From contig CAZAKT010000005.1 of NCBI GenBank assembly GCA_964486135.1, positions 3,810 to 67,809 on the forward strand: 64,000 nt of DNA, read 5' to 3'. The first letter of the stretch is position 1. Each line of letters begins with the position of its first letter. The translations under genes and the position numbers were made by a program. The stretch comes from UBA4923 sp964486135 (GTDB taxonomy: Bacteria; Bacillota; Clostridia; Saccharofermentanales; DTU023). This document shows positions 9,211 through 17,854 of this stretch, piece by piece. Below the pieces are notes generated by a model, which did no database searches, had not been told where the DNA came from, and was given only the letters and a program-made list of their open reading frames with translations.

Positions 9211-10293
9211 CTAGGACATTTCCGTGACCAGGCCGCCCCCCAGGACCCGGTCCCCCTGGTAGAAAACCGCTGACTGTCCTGGTGATGACAAGCGGACTGG
9301 ACACTCAAAGCGGATCCTGCCCCCTCCCTGTCCCTGATCGACCCACACCCGGGCCGGCAGGGGCTTGCCTTGTGAGCGGAGTTGGACGCCGGCAGAAAAG
9401 GAAGGGGGAAGCCTATGTGGCGAGAAGACTTCCGCCAGCTCCATCTCCTGGACAAAAGCTTCTTCTTCATCTCCCAGAAGGACGGTGTTTTTCTCGTGAT
9501 CCAGGGCCAGAACAGTCATACGCCGGCCGAAGGATTCACCGAGATGGCGGCGCTGACCGACCGTAAACCGCCAACTCCCCCTGTGCTCCCCTATCGGCTC
9601 GCCCCTCGAATTGACAAAATAACCCGGCTTGTCCTCCAGACCCTGTCGCCCGAGAAATTGCTTCAGCTGTCCTTTGCCGATAAAGCATATATCCTGGCTG
9701 TCCCTGCTTACTGCAGTTGGATCACCTGCTGATGAGACAAGAAGGCGGGCCTCTTCTTTAGATTTTTCCCCGAGGGGAAAGAGGACCCTGTCCAGGATCC
9801 TTGAGGGCAGCCTGTACAGGAAATAGCTCTGATCCTGGGGTCTGTGTCGGGCACGATGGAGCCAGCTGCCAGCTTCATGGGTCTCGGTACGCGCATAGTG
9901 GCCCGTCGCCAGGTAGGGGCATTCGAGCTGATCGGCCAGATCCTCCATGGTCTTGAATTTGAAATCCGGATTGCACATGACACAAGGATTAGGGGTCTCC
10001 CCCCGTCGCCAGGCCTCCACAAAAGGCTCTACGACCTGATTGTAAAATGCCTGCCTGACATCCAGAATTATGTGGCGCAAACCAAGCAGGTCGGCCGATA
10101 GGGTCGCCTGCTCCAATCCCCTGACATGTTCCCCCTCTTCCTCCCAGGTCCTTAAGGTGACGGCAATTACCTCATAACCCTGTGCCTTCAGCAACAGGGC
10201 GGACGCCAGGCTGTCGACTCCGCCGGAAAGACCAAGGAGGACGCGGCGGGCCAAAGGACTAATAACTGGATGTGGGGTTTGTTTATTATTCAC
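9211..10293 (-). CDS. mnmA: tRNA-specific 2-thiouridylase
   Basis: Adds sulfur to uridine 34 of tRNA-Lys, -Glu and -Gln. The 360-residue protein shows the ATP pyrophosphatase loop LLGLSGGVDSLAS (19-31), the catalytic NPCVMC segment (Cys107) and the second cysteine block SQDICFIGKG. The start is GTG, with GGAG abutting it and no spacer; the frame is closed upstream by TAA, so only GTG at 10293 or a TTG 13 codons later can serve. The gene lies at the end of an unusually long leader transcribed from a near-consensus promoter. Confidence 0.95.
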   Translation of the reverse strand: MNNKQTPHPVISPLARRVLLGLSGGVDSLASALLLKAQGYEVIAVTLRTWEEEGEHVRGLEQATLSADLLGLRHIILDVRQAFYNQVVEPFVEAWRRGETPNPCVMCNPDFKFKTMEDLADQLECPYLATGHYARTETHEAGSWLHRARHRPQDQSYFLYRLPSRILDRVLFPLGEKSKEEARLLVSSAGDPTAVSRDSQDICFIGKGQLKQFLGRQGLEDKPGYFVNSRGEPIGEHRGSWRFTVGQRRHLGESFGRRMTVLALDHEKNTVLLGDEEEAFVQEMELAEVFSPHRLPPSFSAGVQLRSQGKPLPARVWVDQGQGGGRIRFECPVRLSSPGQSAVFYQGDRVLGGGLVTEMS

Positions 10294-10709
10294 TCCAACA
10301 TTTTAAAGGATAGATGAGGCCACTGTCTAACCTCGGCTGGGTCCCGGGTCCGAAGGGATCCATACGAAACGGGCAGGATTCCCTTTTTCGGGAATCAGCT
10401 GCCCGTCCCTTCGAGGTGTACTTTCAAAGTACGCCTCCTTTCCGTCCCTTCACGACTGCTCTTGTGCCGGTCAAAGCCAGACAGCTCCACGAACGATTCC
10501 GGCGAAAAGAAATAATTCCTGTACGTTGTTGGCGCAGCCACTCTGTCCTGTTCAATTTGTGAGGTTACGCAACCCTGGCTTCAGATGTACTGCACCTCCA
10601 GACGCACGCCGCAGCCTCGCGGGACACCTGTTATTCGATTACCCTAAACCTTCCGGCGATCCAGTACTTCCGGAGCGCACACATCCGTCTATGTAATCCA
10701 ATTGAGGTT
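10294..10709 (-). ncRNA. Long structured leader or independent RNA upstream of mnmA
   Basis: About 415 bases between a near-consensus promoter and mnmA hold no convincing gene. The reverse-strand RNA would contain several strong hairpins. At 10370-10405 CGGGCAG plus GATTCCC pair with their complements across a short loop, followed by TTTCG in the RNA sense. At 10413-10437 an inverted repeat is built on GTACTTT. The octamer AGGGACGG occurs twice, flanking the second hairpin, and CGCCGGAA also occurs twice. I compared it by eye with tmRNA, RNase P, 6S, SRP and T-box signatures and found none. It may be a regulatory leader of mnmA or a separate RNA ending at the 10370 hairpin. Confidence 0.45.
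10370..10405 (-). terminator. Terminator-like hairpin in the mnmA leader
   Basis: Two stacked stems (7 and 7 base pairs with a 2-base bulge) and a 6-base loop, followed in the minus direction by TTTCG. The T tract is short, so this may be a structural element of the RNA rather than a true terminator. Confidence 0.4.
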
Positions 10710-10715
10710 GGGAAA

Positions 10716-10744
10716 ATTTTAGCACGAATCGCTTGGATTGTCAA
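10716..10744 (-). promoter_or_regulatory. Near-consensus sigma-A promoter of the mnmA leader RNA
   Basis: TTGACA (10739-10744) and TAAAAT (10716-10721) on the reverse strand are exactly 17 bases apart, inside an A+T-rich stretch. The predicted transcript start is near 10709. It is one of the two best promoters in the window. Confidence 0.78.
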
Positions 10745-10858
10745 TTATTTATCCTTGATAATTGAATGATTATGAATGATTTACAGGCCTTCAGATCTCT
10801 TGCCTGGACCTATAATTCCTTGGGAGGCTTCCTGCCCTCTTATTAGCTTTTTGATGTC

Positions 10859-11296
10859 TCAATACCTGATCTCGCCCTCTCCGGATTCCTCGGCCAGGGT
10901 TGAATTCTGTTCGTAACCTTCGATCTCATAATAAATCTCTGCCCGGTCCAAAATCCGCTGGCGGGCGAGTGGCGACAGATTATCCATAAGAAAAAGTAGT
11001 CGGGATTTTTGTTCCAGAAGGGCCACATCATCATGGCTCAGATTATTTGCCGCATCCGCGAACAGGGCGCCCGGGACATATGAATCAACCAAGGGTCTGT
11101 CAGACATATCTTCCATGCCAAGTATCTGATCGAGGGTGGCGCCGAACATTGTTGCCAGGCGCTTGGCGGTTTTTATATCGGGATAGTTTCTCCCGCCCTC
11201 CCACTGGCTGACTGATGTCTGGGTAACGCCCAGAGCTTCCGCAAGTTCATTTTGCGTCATATGATTCTTTTTCCGAAAATACCGAATACCATTCAT
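10859..11296 (-). CDS. XRE-family helix-turn-helix regulator
   Basis: A 145-residue protein whose first 60 residues are a Cro/C1-type helix-turn-helix: MNGIRYFRKKNHMTQNELAE, then GVTQTSVSQWEGGRNYP as turn and recognition helix. The C-terminal half carries LLFLMDNLSPLARQRILDRA and is probably a dimer or sensor region. Start 11296 is chosen because the domain begins there and a promoter lies 94 bases upstream; an in-frame ATG at 11356 is possible. It stands alone and may control itself; its targets are unknown. Confidence 0.8.
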   Translation of the reverse strand: MNGIRYFRKKNHMTQNELAEALGVTQTSVSQWEGGRNYPDIKTAKRLATMFGATLDQILGMEDMSDRPLVDSYVPGALFADAANNLSHDDVALLEQKSRLLFLMDNLSPLARQRILDRAEIYYEIEGYEQNSTLAEESGEGEIRY

Positions 11297-11396
11297 GCTG
11301 ACCGCCTTAATCCGGAGCCAAAAACTCCGCCAATCGTTGATGTCATTGCCAAGCAAGACAAAATGCGGAAACCGTAGGGACTCATATCGAAACCCG

Positions 11397-11425
11397 ATTA
11401 TACCGCATCTGCTATGACTGTTTAA
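11397..11425 (-). promoter_or_regulatory. Promoter for the XRE regulator
   Basis: A perfect TATAAT (11397-11402) with TTAAAC (11420-11425) 17 bases upstream on the reverse strand. The -35 matches consensus at only three positions. The rest of 11297-11556 shows no gene. Confidence 0.45.
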
Positions 11426-11556
11426 TAATACACGGCACCAGCTTATAATTGCAATAGCTGAAATTTATTATCTTTACCAAGATTCCTGACCAACAGCCCC
11501 TCCAGCTTGGTGCAAATGACATGGGAGGTCCTACCTTTGTCAGGCAGACCTAATCG

Positions 11557-12537
11557 CTATTTATACCAATGGGGTACAGGAGTCCGAAATAGATCATAGC
11601 TTCGGGATAATTGGGCCAGAAGGTCGAGCGGTTCTTCCCTGTCCGGGTCACTGGCTATCTGTTCCAGCAGACGGGTCATATGGCGGTGGGCGAGATGGGT
11701 GAAGAAACTGGAAGGTGTATCCAGGTTGAAATAGAGGTCGATCAAATACTGCCTGTCCTGCTCGCAGGCATCCGCAAGCTCTATCAGCAGGCGGCACAAG
11801 TCGCTGTCAGCCAAATCTTCAGATAGAAAAAAAGGCTTGTCAATCAGGAGTGAACCCCGGTCCGAATAAGCAAAACAACTTGTGATGTAAGTTCCGAAGG
11901 ATAGCGTAAGCTTAGGCTTTCTGGAAGAGGCGAGGCTACGTGCGTTCCGCAAGTAGAAGCTTTTCCACCTCCTGAAAACGGGCTTGGAGGGTATCCTCTC
12001 CTCCAGCCTGGCCACCAGCTCCTGGGCGCTGGACTCCAGCTGGGACACGACCGCACCGGCCTCACTGGAAGTCAGGAGGGGGTGGTCAGTTTGAAGGAGT
12101 CGCAGGAAGCCGGTAAGTTGGACCAGGTTTTCAAATCGTGGAGGGTTCTTCCTTGTGATGGAATCTATGTAGCCTCTCGTTGAGCGTTGACGGGAAAGGC
12201 CGAAAAAGCCCTCTTGAAGACCCAGCCACTTCATTTCCGGCAGGAGGGGGCCAAGGATGGAAAAAAGTGGCGAAATACGCGTCAGGGTTTCGCTTGCCCA
12301 GGAGAGGTGGGTCCACAATTTTCCCACCCGTTCCCACTCCCGCCAGGGTCCGTGAAAAAGCCAATGGCCGCCCTCTTCCCTGTCAAAAACCTCATAAATT
12401 GAGCAGGCCCGCCCGCTGTGACGGGCACGGCAAGACCCCAAGACCCAGCCCTGACAGCCGGGCAGTCTTCTTAAATATTCTTCTACCGCTAGGTCTTGCT
12501 TGTCCTGCTTGGGTGAAAGGCCTGAGCTGTCGGTCAT
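11557..12537 (-). CDS. Unrecognised protein, 326 residues
   Basis: I do not recognise a family. The protein is soluble-looking, rich in Leu, Ser and Arg, with no signal peptide or membrane span. The N-terminal third holds a Cys/Trp-rich patch (CQGWVLGSCRARHSGRACSIY) and many tryptophans up to residue 110; the rest is mostly helical and ends PVPHWYK. The start at 12537 is preferred because a TGCTATATT extended -10 places the transcript start near 12570, leaving room only for this ATG. It has no obvious operon partner. The tandem Cys patch could bind a metal, but that is a guess. Confidence 0.6.
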   Translation of the reverse strand: MTDSSGLSPKQDKQDLAVEEYLRRLPGCQGWVLGSCRARHSGRACSIYEVFDREEGGHWLFHGPWREWERVGKLWTHLSWASETLTRISPLFSILGPLLPEMKWLGLQEGFFGLSRQRSTRGYIDSITRKNPPRFENLVQLTGFLRLLQTDHPLLTSSEAGAVVSQLESSAQELVARLEERIPSKPVFRRWKSFYLRNARSLASSRKPKLTLSFGTYITSCFAYSDRGSLLIDKPFFLSEDLADSDLCRLLIELADACEQDRQYLIDLYFNLDTPSSFFTHLAHRHMTRLLEQIASDPDREEPLDLLAQLSRSYDLFRTPVPHWYK

Positions 12538-12623
12538 ATTGATCCCGCTCTCATAACCGTATGACATTGGTCAATCATAATATAGCAGAGGAGTCGTAAG
12601 TTTTTGCGCCATATCGACGCAAG

Positions 12624-12655
12624 AAAAGGCCGCTCCGGCTTTCAGCCGGGGCGGC
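12624..12655 (-). terminator. Rho-independent terminator of the aminotransferase gene
   Basis: In the minus direction a G+C-rich hairpin (GCCGCCCCGGCT pairing with AGCCGGAGCGGC across a short loop) is followed by TTTTC, 24 bases past the aminotransferase stop. Confidence 0.7.
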
Positions 12656-12678
12656 AACTTCCAGTCCCCTGGATGTTC

Positions 12679-13881
12679 TCAGGATTTTCGGCCGGGATAG
12701 ACTTTCAAGGCGGCCTTCAAGATCCGCATGGCTTCTTTCAGGTCATCTGTGTTGAGCACATAGGCGACCCGCACTTCGTCGAGACCCATACCAGGGGTTT
12801 GGTAGAAGTTCTCTGCCGGTGCCAGCATGACCGTCCCGCCGTCCAGTTCGAAGTCAGTAAGCAACCAGATGGCAAAGTCATCCGCTTTATCAACCGGCAA
12901 TTTGGCAATGGCGTAAAAAGCTCCCCCCGGCTTTTCGCAAAGCACGCCCTCCATGCCCCGCAGCGCGTCGACCAGGATGTCCCGTCGCTCTTCATAGCGT
13001 TCTCGGATGGGGGTAAAATAAGCGGGATCAAGTTCGTAGAGGGCTTTTGCCCCAATCATCTCCAGGGTCGGCGCGCACAGTCGAGCCTGCCCCAGCTTCA
13101 AGGCTGCTGTCATCACTTCTTTATTTTTACTTGTCAGGGAACCGATCCGGGCCCCACAGGCAGAAAACCGTTTGGAGATGCTATCAATCAGGATCAGACG
13201 GTCAAGATTATCGGTCAGGGACCCAAAGCTTGTTGCCTCCTTACCGTCATAACAGAATTCGCGATAGACCTCGTCGGCGATGATAAAGAGGCCCCGGTCA
13301 CGCGCGATGTCTGAAAGCATACGGACCTCTTCCGGACTGTAGACCACCCCAGCCGGGTTTCCCGGGTTGGAAAGCAGAAAGCCGCGCGTCTTGTCTGAGA
13401 TGAGTTCCTCAATCCTTTCCCTGGAAGGCAGCGCGAAGCCCTCCTCCGGGCAGGTGGTGATGGGACTGATCCCGACCAGATAGGGAGCTGCGAAACCGCG
13501 ATAGTTGGTATAGAAGGGTTCCGGCACCAATACTTCCTCACCGGTGTCACAGGCGATCAGGAGGGCCCACTGGAGGGCTTCACTGCCCCCGTTTGTAATA
13601 ATGACATCCTCTGCCTCAAAGGGGAGGTCCAATCTTTTGTAATAGGCGGCGATTGCCTGGCGGAGCGGCTCCCAACCATGGGAGTCTGCATAGGCGAGAA
13701 CATCAAATTCGGCTTGCTGGACCGCCTCCATAAAGACCTTGGGTGTCTCAATATCAGGCTGGCCGATATTCAGGTGATAAACCTTGACCCCGCGTTTTTT
13801 AGCCTGATCCGCGAAGGGAACCAGCTTGCGGATGGGTGATGCCTGCATGGCCCGGCTACGGTACGACGTCCTCATTTCCAT
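12679..13881 (-). CDS. Class I/II pyridoxal-phosphate aminotransferase
   Basis: A 400-residue fold-type I aminotransferase of the aspartate/alanine aminotransferase group. Visible are YHLNIGQPDIETP near residue 34, NGGSEALQWAL near 96 for phosphate contact, SNPGNPAGVVY near 171, the Asp of IIADEVY near 204 and the PLP lysine in DSISKRFSACGARIG near 240. A strong GGGGGG ribosome-binding site precedes the ATG. It is monocistronic with its own terminator. Substrate cannot be settled from sequence; aspartate or a hydrophobic amino acid are both possible. Confidence 0.92.
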   Translation of the reverse strand: MEMRTSYRSRAMQASPIRKLVPFADQAKKRGVKVYHLNIGQPDIETPKVFMEAVQQAEFDVLAYADSHGWEPLRQAIAAYYKRLDLPFEAEDVIITNGGSEALQWALLIACDTGEEVLVPEPFYTNYRGFAAPYLVGISPITTCPEEGFALPSRERIEELISDKTRGFLLSNPGNPAGVVYSPEEVRMLSDIARDRGLFIIADEVYREFCYDGKEATSFGSLTDNLDRLILIDSISKRFSACGARIGSLTSKNKEVMTAALKLGQARLCAPTLEMIGAKALYELDPAYFTPIRERYEERRDILVDALRGMEGVLCEKPGGAFYAIAKLPVDKADDFAIWLLTDFELDGGTVMLAPAENFYQTPGMGLDEVRVAYVLNTDDLKEAMRILKAALKVYPGRKS

Positions 13882-13978
13882 AAATCCCCCCTTACTGCTC
13901 CAGACCGCGAATGGCCGATAACGGTTAAAAAACCGGCGGTCTATTCAATTGCGTGCTCATCATAGCATAGGGAAATGG

Positions 13979-14009
13979 AAAGGAGCGGGCCTGGTTCCCA
14001 GCCCGCTCC
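13979..14009 (-). terminator. Terminator after the isomerase-like gene
   Basis: Nine-base perfect stem GGAGCGGGC/GCCCGCTCC with a 10-base loop, then TTT in the minus direction, just past the stop at 14038. The T run is short. Confidence 0.6.
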
Positions 14010-14037
14010 CGTAAAAATTGCCTTCCCTTCCGCCGCC

Positions 14038-15240
14038 TTAAGCGTAGGATCTGAAAAACTCCTCAATGAGCTCCTTGTGGTGGCCCAGGACGATCATATG
14101 GTGGTTGGCGATGGGCCGGCTTGTAAAATAGTCAAGACCGGAAGGGATCCCCACTTTTATCTGTGTGCGGCAGAGATTGCCTTCATGCAGGCTGGTCAGG
14201 AGATTTGCATCTGCCGCGTAGTAGGTCCTGAAATCGTCCTTGCACTTGAAGACAGTACAGGGGCCGGGTTCAAAATCTGCGCAGACCGATATACCCAGGC
14301 CGCTCTCGAAATGAGTTGTCAGCCTATAATCCCCGGACATATCCAATGGCAGGATGCAGTGGGCAAATACAATTTCCTTGTCAGCCGGGAAGAGGCGGGA
14401 GGGGTTGACCATGAAGACAGGCTGACCCGTCAATTCACCGATGACCGCCATGGAGACCAGCGAACGACTGTCGCCCTCACAGGCCGCCCAGATGCCTTCG
14501 GCGTTGAGTATGCCAAGCGCCAGGCAACCCGTAATGCAGAAAGGTTCCAGCAAATCAAAGCAACGGAGGGTAAAGCCGTCGAGTTCATACCGATCGACAA
14601 TCCGGCGACAGGCACCATAAACTTCAAGCGCCCTCTCCATTTCCTCCCCCTTGTAGCCTTTGGCTTTCAGGGCCTGGGTCCAGACATTGTCCCGGTAGCT
14701 TTTTTTATTGATCTCTTCCAGGATCTCTGGCATGGAAAGGGGGACCAGCTCCATCCCCGAGCGCTCCCGCAGCCGGTCCGCCTGAACTGGTTCACTGATC
14801 AGCCAGTCCGATTCACCCGTAACCCCCAGGCGGAGGCCGCGCAGCTTGTCACGCGTCCGGGCTACACGGAGCAGGATATCGAGCCGCCGGGCAATCTCAT
14901 TGGCGGTCCCGTGGAGTATTTCCCCCTTTTCACCCTGTTCGTTCAGATAGGAAAGAATCTCCATGGAAGCCGCAAGCGAATTGTGGGTGGGGGTCGTCAG
15001 CAGGATGTAGGGACCTTTGACCTTCTTGTAAATCCGCTTGAAAACCTGTTCCGACCCGCCTGAGCCTACAAAAAAGAGACTGAGCGCTTGCCGGGCGAAA
15101 TCCTCTTCGTCCTGGGTGAAGGCCAGGTCTTCACCCAGGGCGTCGGAAATTCCGGCAAGAAAGGCCTCACAGTAAGCCTGCAGGTTTGGATCACGATTGT
15201 CATCGGGAGCCTTGACCAGCCAAACACTATTCCTTGTCAT
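14038..15240 (-). CDS. L-fucose/L-arabinose isomerase-like protein
   Basis: A 400-residue protein whose C-terminal half resembles the FucI/AraA sugar isomerase family: ALGILNAEGIWAACEGD with the acidic metal-ligand region, TGQPVFMVNPSRL and IVFAHCILP near residues 255-330. The N-terminal half has a Rossmann-like stretch (YILLTTPTHNSLAAS). Total length is shorter than true FucI or AraA (about 500-590), so it is a divergent relative and may not isomerise a sugar. GGAGGG precedes the start. It follows the acyl-CoA synthetase on the same strand after 54 bases. No fucose or arabinose genes are adjacent. Confidence 0.68.
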   Translation of the reverse strand: MTRNSVWLVKAPDDNRDPNLQAYCEAFLAGISDALGEDLAFTQDEEDFARQALSLFFVGSGGSEQVFKRIYKKVKGPYILLTTPTHNSLAASMEILSYLNEQGEKGEILHGTANEIARRLDILLRVARTRDKLRGLRLGVTGESDWLISEPVQADRLRERSGMELVPLSMPEILEEINKKSYRDNVWTQALKAKGYKGEEMERALEVYGACRRIVDRYELDGFTLRCFDLLEPFCITGCLALGILNAEGIWAACEGDSRSLVSMAVIGELTGQPVFMVNPSRLFPADKEIVFAHCILPLDMSGDYRLTTHFESGLGISVCADFEPGPCTVFKCKDDFRTYYAADANLLTSLHEGNLCRTQIKVGIPSGLDYFTSRPIANHHMIVLGHHKELIEEFFRSYA

Positions 15241-15294
15241 TGAAATCCCTCCTGACTGGATCCGGCTGGATCCGGATCCAGGCCCTTCACCAAT

Positions 15295-17214
15295 CTATTT
15301 GCCGGCTATCGTATCGTGACTTAAGGCGCCCATCAACTGGTCAATGTTCTTGCCTCTCAGAGATTGCCAGGATGCCTTGGTCTTGGCAAAATAGTCCTCT
15401 ATCGTTGCCAGTTCAACACCGCGCCGGACCTTCATGGTTGTCGTCTTGACCATATCCTGCAGGCTGTAAAAATGGGAACGTATTTCCTTGAAGGAAGGCA
15501 GGCCCCGGTTGATCTCCTCGATGAGGGTGGCCAGGGCCTTGGCCATTTCCTCTTCGGTTGGATCGCGTTGCAAATTGTCACGCATCTTATCCGGGTCGAT
15601 GACCACCTTTGCTGTGATAATTACATCGCCTCCAGTCCCGGGATGGCCGAAAACAAGGGCGTCGCGGACCAAATCGTGACGATAGAGCAAGGCTTCGATC
15701 TCCTCAGGGAAGACCTTTTTCCCACTGCGCAGGACGATCATGGATTTGCGGCGACCGGTAATCACCAGACTCTTCCTTCGCGTAAATCTTCCCACGTCAG
15801 CCGTATGAAGCCAGCCCTCCTCATCGATCGCCTCGGCCGTCGCCTCGGGATCATCGAGATAGCCTTTCATGACGATATCGGAGCGGACCAGGATTTCACC
15901 TTCTCCCTTGCCACCGTTGTCAATGGCAACCTCGACACCCGCCAGCGGCTGGCCGACCGTGGCGAACTCATTTACCCGGGTATTCCCGCCACTGACCACC
16001 GGTGATGCCTCGGTCAAGCCATAACCCGCCAGGACTTCAATACCGATAGCACGGAAGAACTTCAGTGTAGCGAGTTCAACAGGCGCGGCTCCGCAGATGA
16101 TAAACTTCAGGTTGCCGCCCAGTTTCGCGAGCACATCTTTCATCAGCTTGCGGCGGATATCGATGCCCATCCGGTAGAGGAAGGTGGAGATGGCCATCCC
16201 CGTCTTGAGTTTCCTGGCCTGTCCCGACTTGGCGGCCTCACTCAAGACCCGCCGGTAGACGGCATCAAGGATGGCCGGAACGACAACGGTCAGATGGACC
16301 TGGTGCTCCTCAAAATTCTTGCCTATGTAGCGCAGACCATCAAAAACATGGATGCTTCCTCCCATTGCCAGGACGGTCAGAAAGCCGCAGGTGTTCTCAA
16401 AGGCATGGTGGAGGGGAAGAATGGACAAGGTCTTCAGGGGGTCCGGGAAGGAGACGGAGCCCAGAAGGGCCCGAACGTCGGCCACCATGGACTGGTTGGT
16501 CAAAATAGCGGCCTTCGAATTGGCGCTGGTGCCTGAGGTGAAGAGGATGGCCGCATCTTCCTTGGGATCATCCGGTACAAGCAGGGCAGGTTCACCGACA
16601 GGATCCGGCAGATCGCCGAGGGCCTCGTCCAGGATGAAAAGCCGATCATTCTCAGCCATTTCCTCCTTCAGACTCTCCTTGAAATCCTCTGTCGCCAAGC
16701 CACGGTCCATGATGACGCGGTGGGTGAGTTTCGGCAACTTGTCCTGCATGGCCTCGATATGTTTGTGCCAGTCCACATCATAAATAAACATGACTGACTC
16801 GCTTCGCTGAAGGATGGGCTCCAGCTCTTCCGGTTTCAAAAGGCGGTCAATCGGAACAATGACGCCAAAACCGGACGCTACGGCCAACCAAGTCACCATC
16901 CACAGATAGCTGTTGTCACCGATCAGGGCGATCCGGCTGCCAGGGGGCAGCTGATCCGCCAGCCAGGTCTGCATCTTGGCCACATCCTGGGCGAGCTCTC
17001 GATAAGTACGGGACATGATCTCCGTGTCGCGGGGCCTGATCCGCCAACGGACGGCTTCACGATCGCCGAACTGATGGTAGCCACGCAAGATAATATCTGT
17101 CAACAGATTGATGGGGGGGATCTTGTACCAGGTCTTTCCTTTGACAATTTGCAGTTTACGGGTCTCTTTTTCCCTGCCGGTGTCGGACATCGGCTTCTCG
17201 AAATTATCTCTCAT
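15295..17214 (-). CDS. AMP-forming acyl-CoA synthetase
   Basis: A 639-residue ANL-superfamily enzyme that activates a carboxylic acid through an acyl-adenylate. The P-loop-like motif ILFTSGTSANSKAAI lies near residue 228, the adenine-binding GYGLTEASPVVSGG near 393, the hinge Asp in LHTADVGRF near 472 and TGRRKSMIVLRSGKKVFP near 483. Size and layout match long-chain fatty acid-CoA ligases of Bacillota. It precedes the isomerase-like gene on the same strand. The exact acid is unknown. Confidence 0.9.
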   Translation of the reverse strand: MRDNFEKPMSDTGREKETRKLQIVKGKTWYKIPPINLLTDIILRGYHQFGDREAVRWRIRPRDTEIMSRTYRELAQDVAKMQTWLADQLPPGSRIALIGDNSYLWMVTWLAVASGFGVIVPIDRLLKPEELEPILQRSESVMFIYDVDWHKHIEAMQDKLPKLTHRVIMDRGLATEDFKESLKEEMAENDRLFILDEALGDLPDPVGEPALLVPDDPKEDAAILFTSGTSANSKAAILTNQSMVADVRALLGSVSFPDPLKTLSILPLHHAFENTCGFLTVLAMGGSIHVFDGLRYIGKNFEEHQVHLTVVVPAILDAVYRRVLSEAAKSGQARKLKTGMAISTFLYRMGIDIRRKLMKDVLAKLGGNLKFIICGAAPVELATLKFFRAIGIEVLAGYGLTEASPVVSGGNTRVNEFATVGQPLAGVEVAIDNGGKGEGEILVRSDIVMKGYLDDPEATAEAIDEEGWLHTADVGRFTRRKSLVITGRRKSMIVLRSGKKVFPEEIEALLYRHDLVRDALVFGHPGTGGDVIITAKVVIDPDKMRDNLQRDPTEEEMAKALATLIEEINRGLPSFKEIRSHFYSLQDMVKTTTMKVRRGVELATIEDYFAKTKASWQSLRGKNIDQLMGALSHDTIAGK

Positions 17215-17251
17215 TAAATATTCTCCAGTTTATTTTGTAAAAATTTGTCTG

Positions 17252-17737
17252 TTATGGAAACAACAAGCCGTATAGCAGGACATGCGATACGGTGATGGCG
17301 ACGATCAGGAGGAGGGCGACCAGGCTGATAAGAAGAGCGCCTATGCCAAGCGCCCGCCCGTCACTTTCCCGGCGCCTCGACAAGTGTATCCCGAAAGGCG
17401 ACAGGATCAGGCCAAAGAGGGCAAGCAAGCCGCTGCCGGCCCCAAGGACGATTGTCGCGTAGTAGTAATAGTGAAGGAGTATTCTATTGGTCCCGTCATA
17501 AAGCAGGTAATTGTCAAAGGCTTCCTTGTAAAAAATCAGAAGGAGCAGGCTGAGCAAGGCTGACGTAAAGCCAAACCCGGTAATGCCAGGCACACCTCTC
17601 TTGATTTTTCCTTGTTTTGGCGGGGCTAGCGGGGCTGGCGCCGGCGCCACGACATAAGCTTCCTGGACCGGGCGGGGCTGTTCCGGCATCTCAACGGGCT
17701 TTTGCTCATTTTCGGCCGGGTAAGTCTGTTCGGACAT
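17252..17737 (-). CDS. Small membrane protein with Pro-rich N-terminus
   Basis: A 161-residue protein of unknown function. The first 50 residues are Pro/Glu/Ala rich and cytoplasmic. Three hydrophobic segments follow, about residues 53-70, 88-112 and 133-158, with a basic loop SRRRESDGRALGIG before the last, an arrangement seen in DUF4190-type proteins. It ends 37 bases before the acyl-CoA synthetase starts, so they may be co-transcribed. Confidence 0.6.
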   Translation of the reverse strand: MSEQTYPAENEQKPVEMPEQPRPVQEAYVVAPAPAPLAPPKQGKIKRGVPGITGFGFTSALLSLLLLIFYKEAFDNYLLYDGTNRILLHYYYYATIVLGAGSGLLALFGLILSPFGIHLSRRRESDGRALGIGALLISLVALLLIVAITVSHVLLYGLLFP

Positions 17738-17854
17738 GGAAGGCTCCTTTCCGCGATAGTCATCCTTTCAGGGGAATAATCGCATTCCGTGTAGTTTACA
17801 GTATACTCGTGAACTAATAGCGTACAAGCCTTGAATCATTCAAGTCCATTCCTG

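Noticed and set aside
10314..10562. An 82-codon open frame on the plus strand within the mnmA leader
   Set aside because: No recognisable protein, it crosses strong inverted repeats, and the promoter evidence points to a minus-strand RNA.
10294..10709. Known RNA classes for this region: tmRNA, RNase P, 6S, SRP, T-box
   Set aside because: The diagnostic sequences (GATTCGAC, GAGGAAAGTCC, the SRP GNAR loop, the T-box core) are not visible on either strand.
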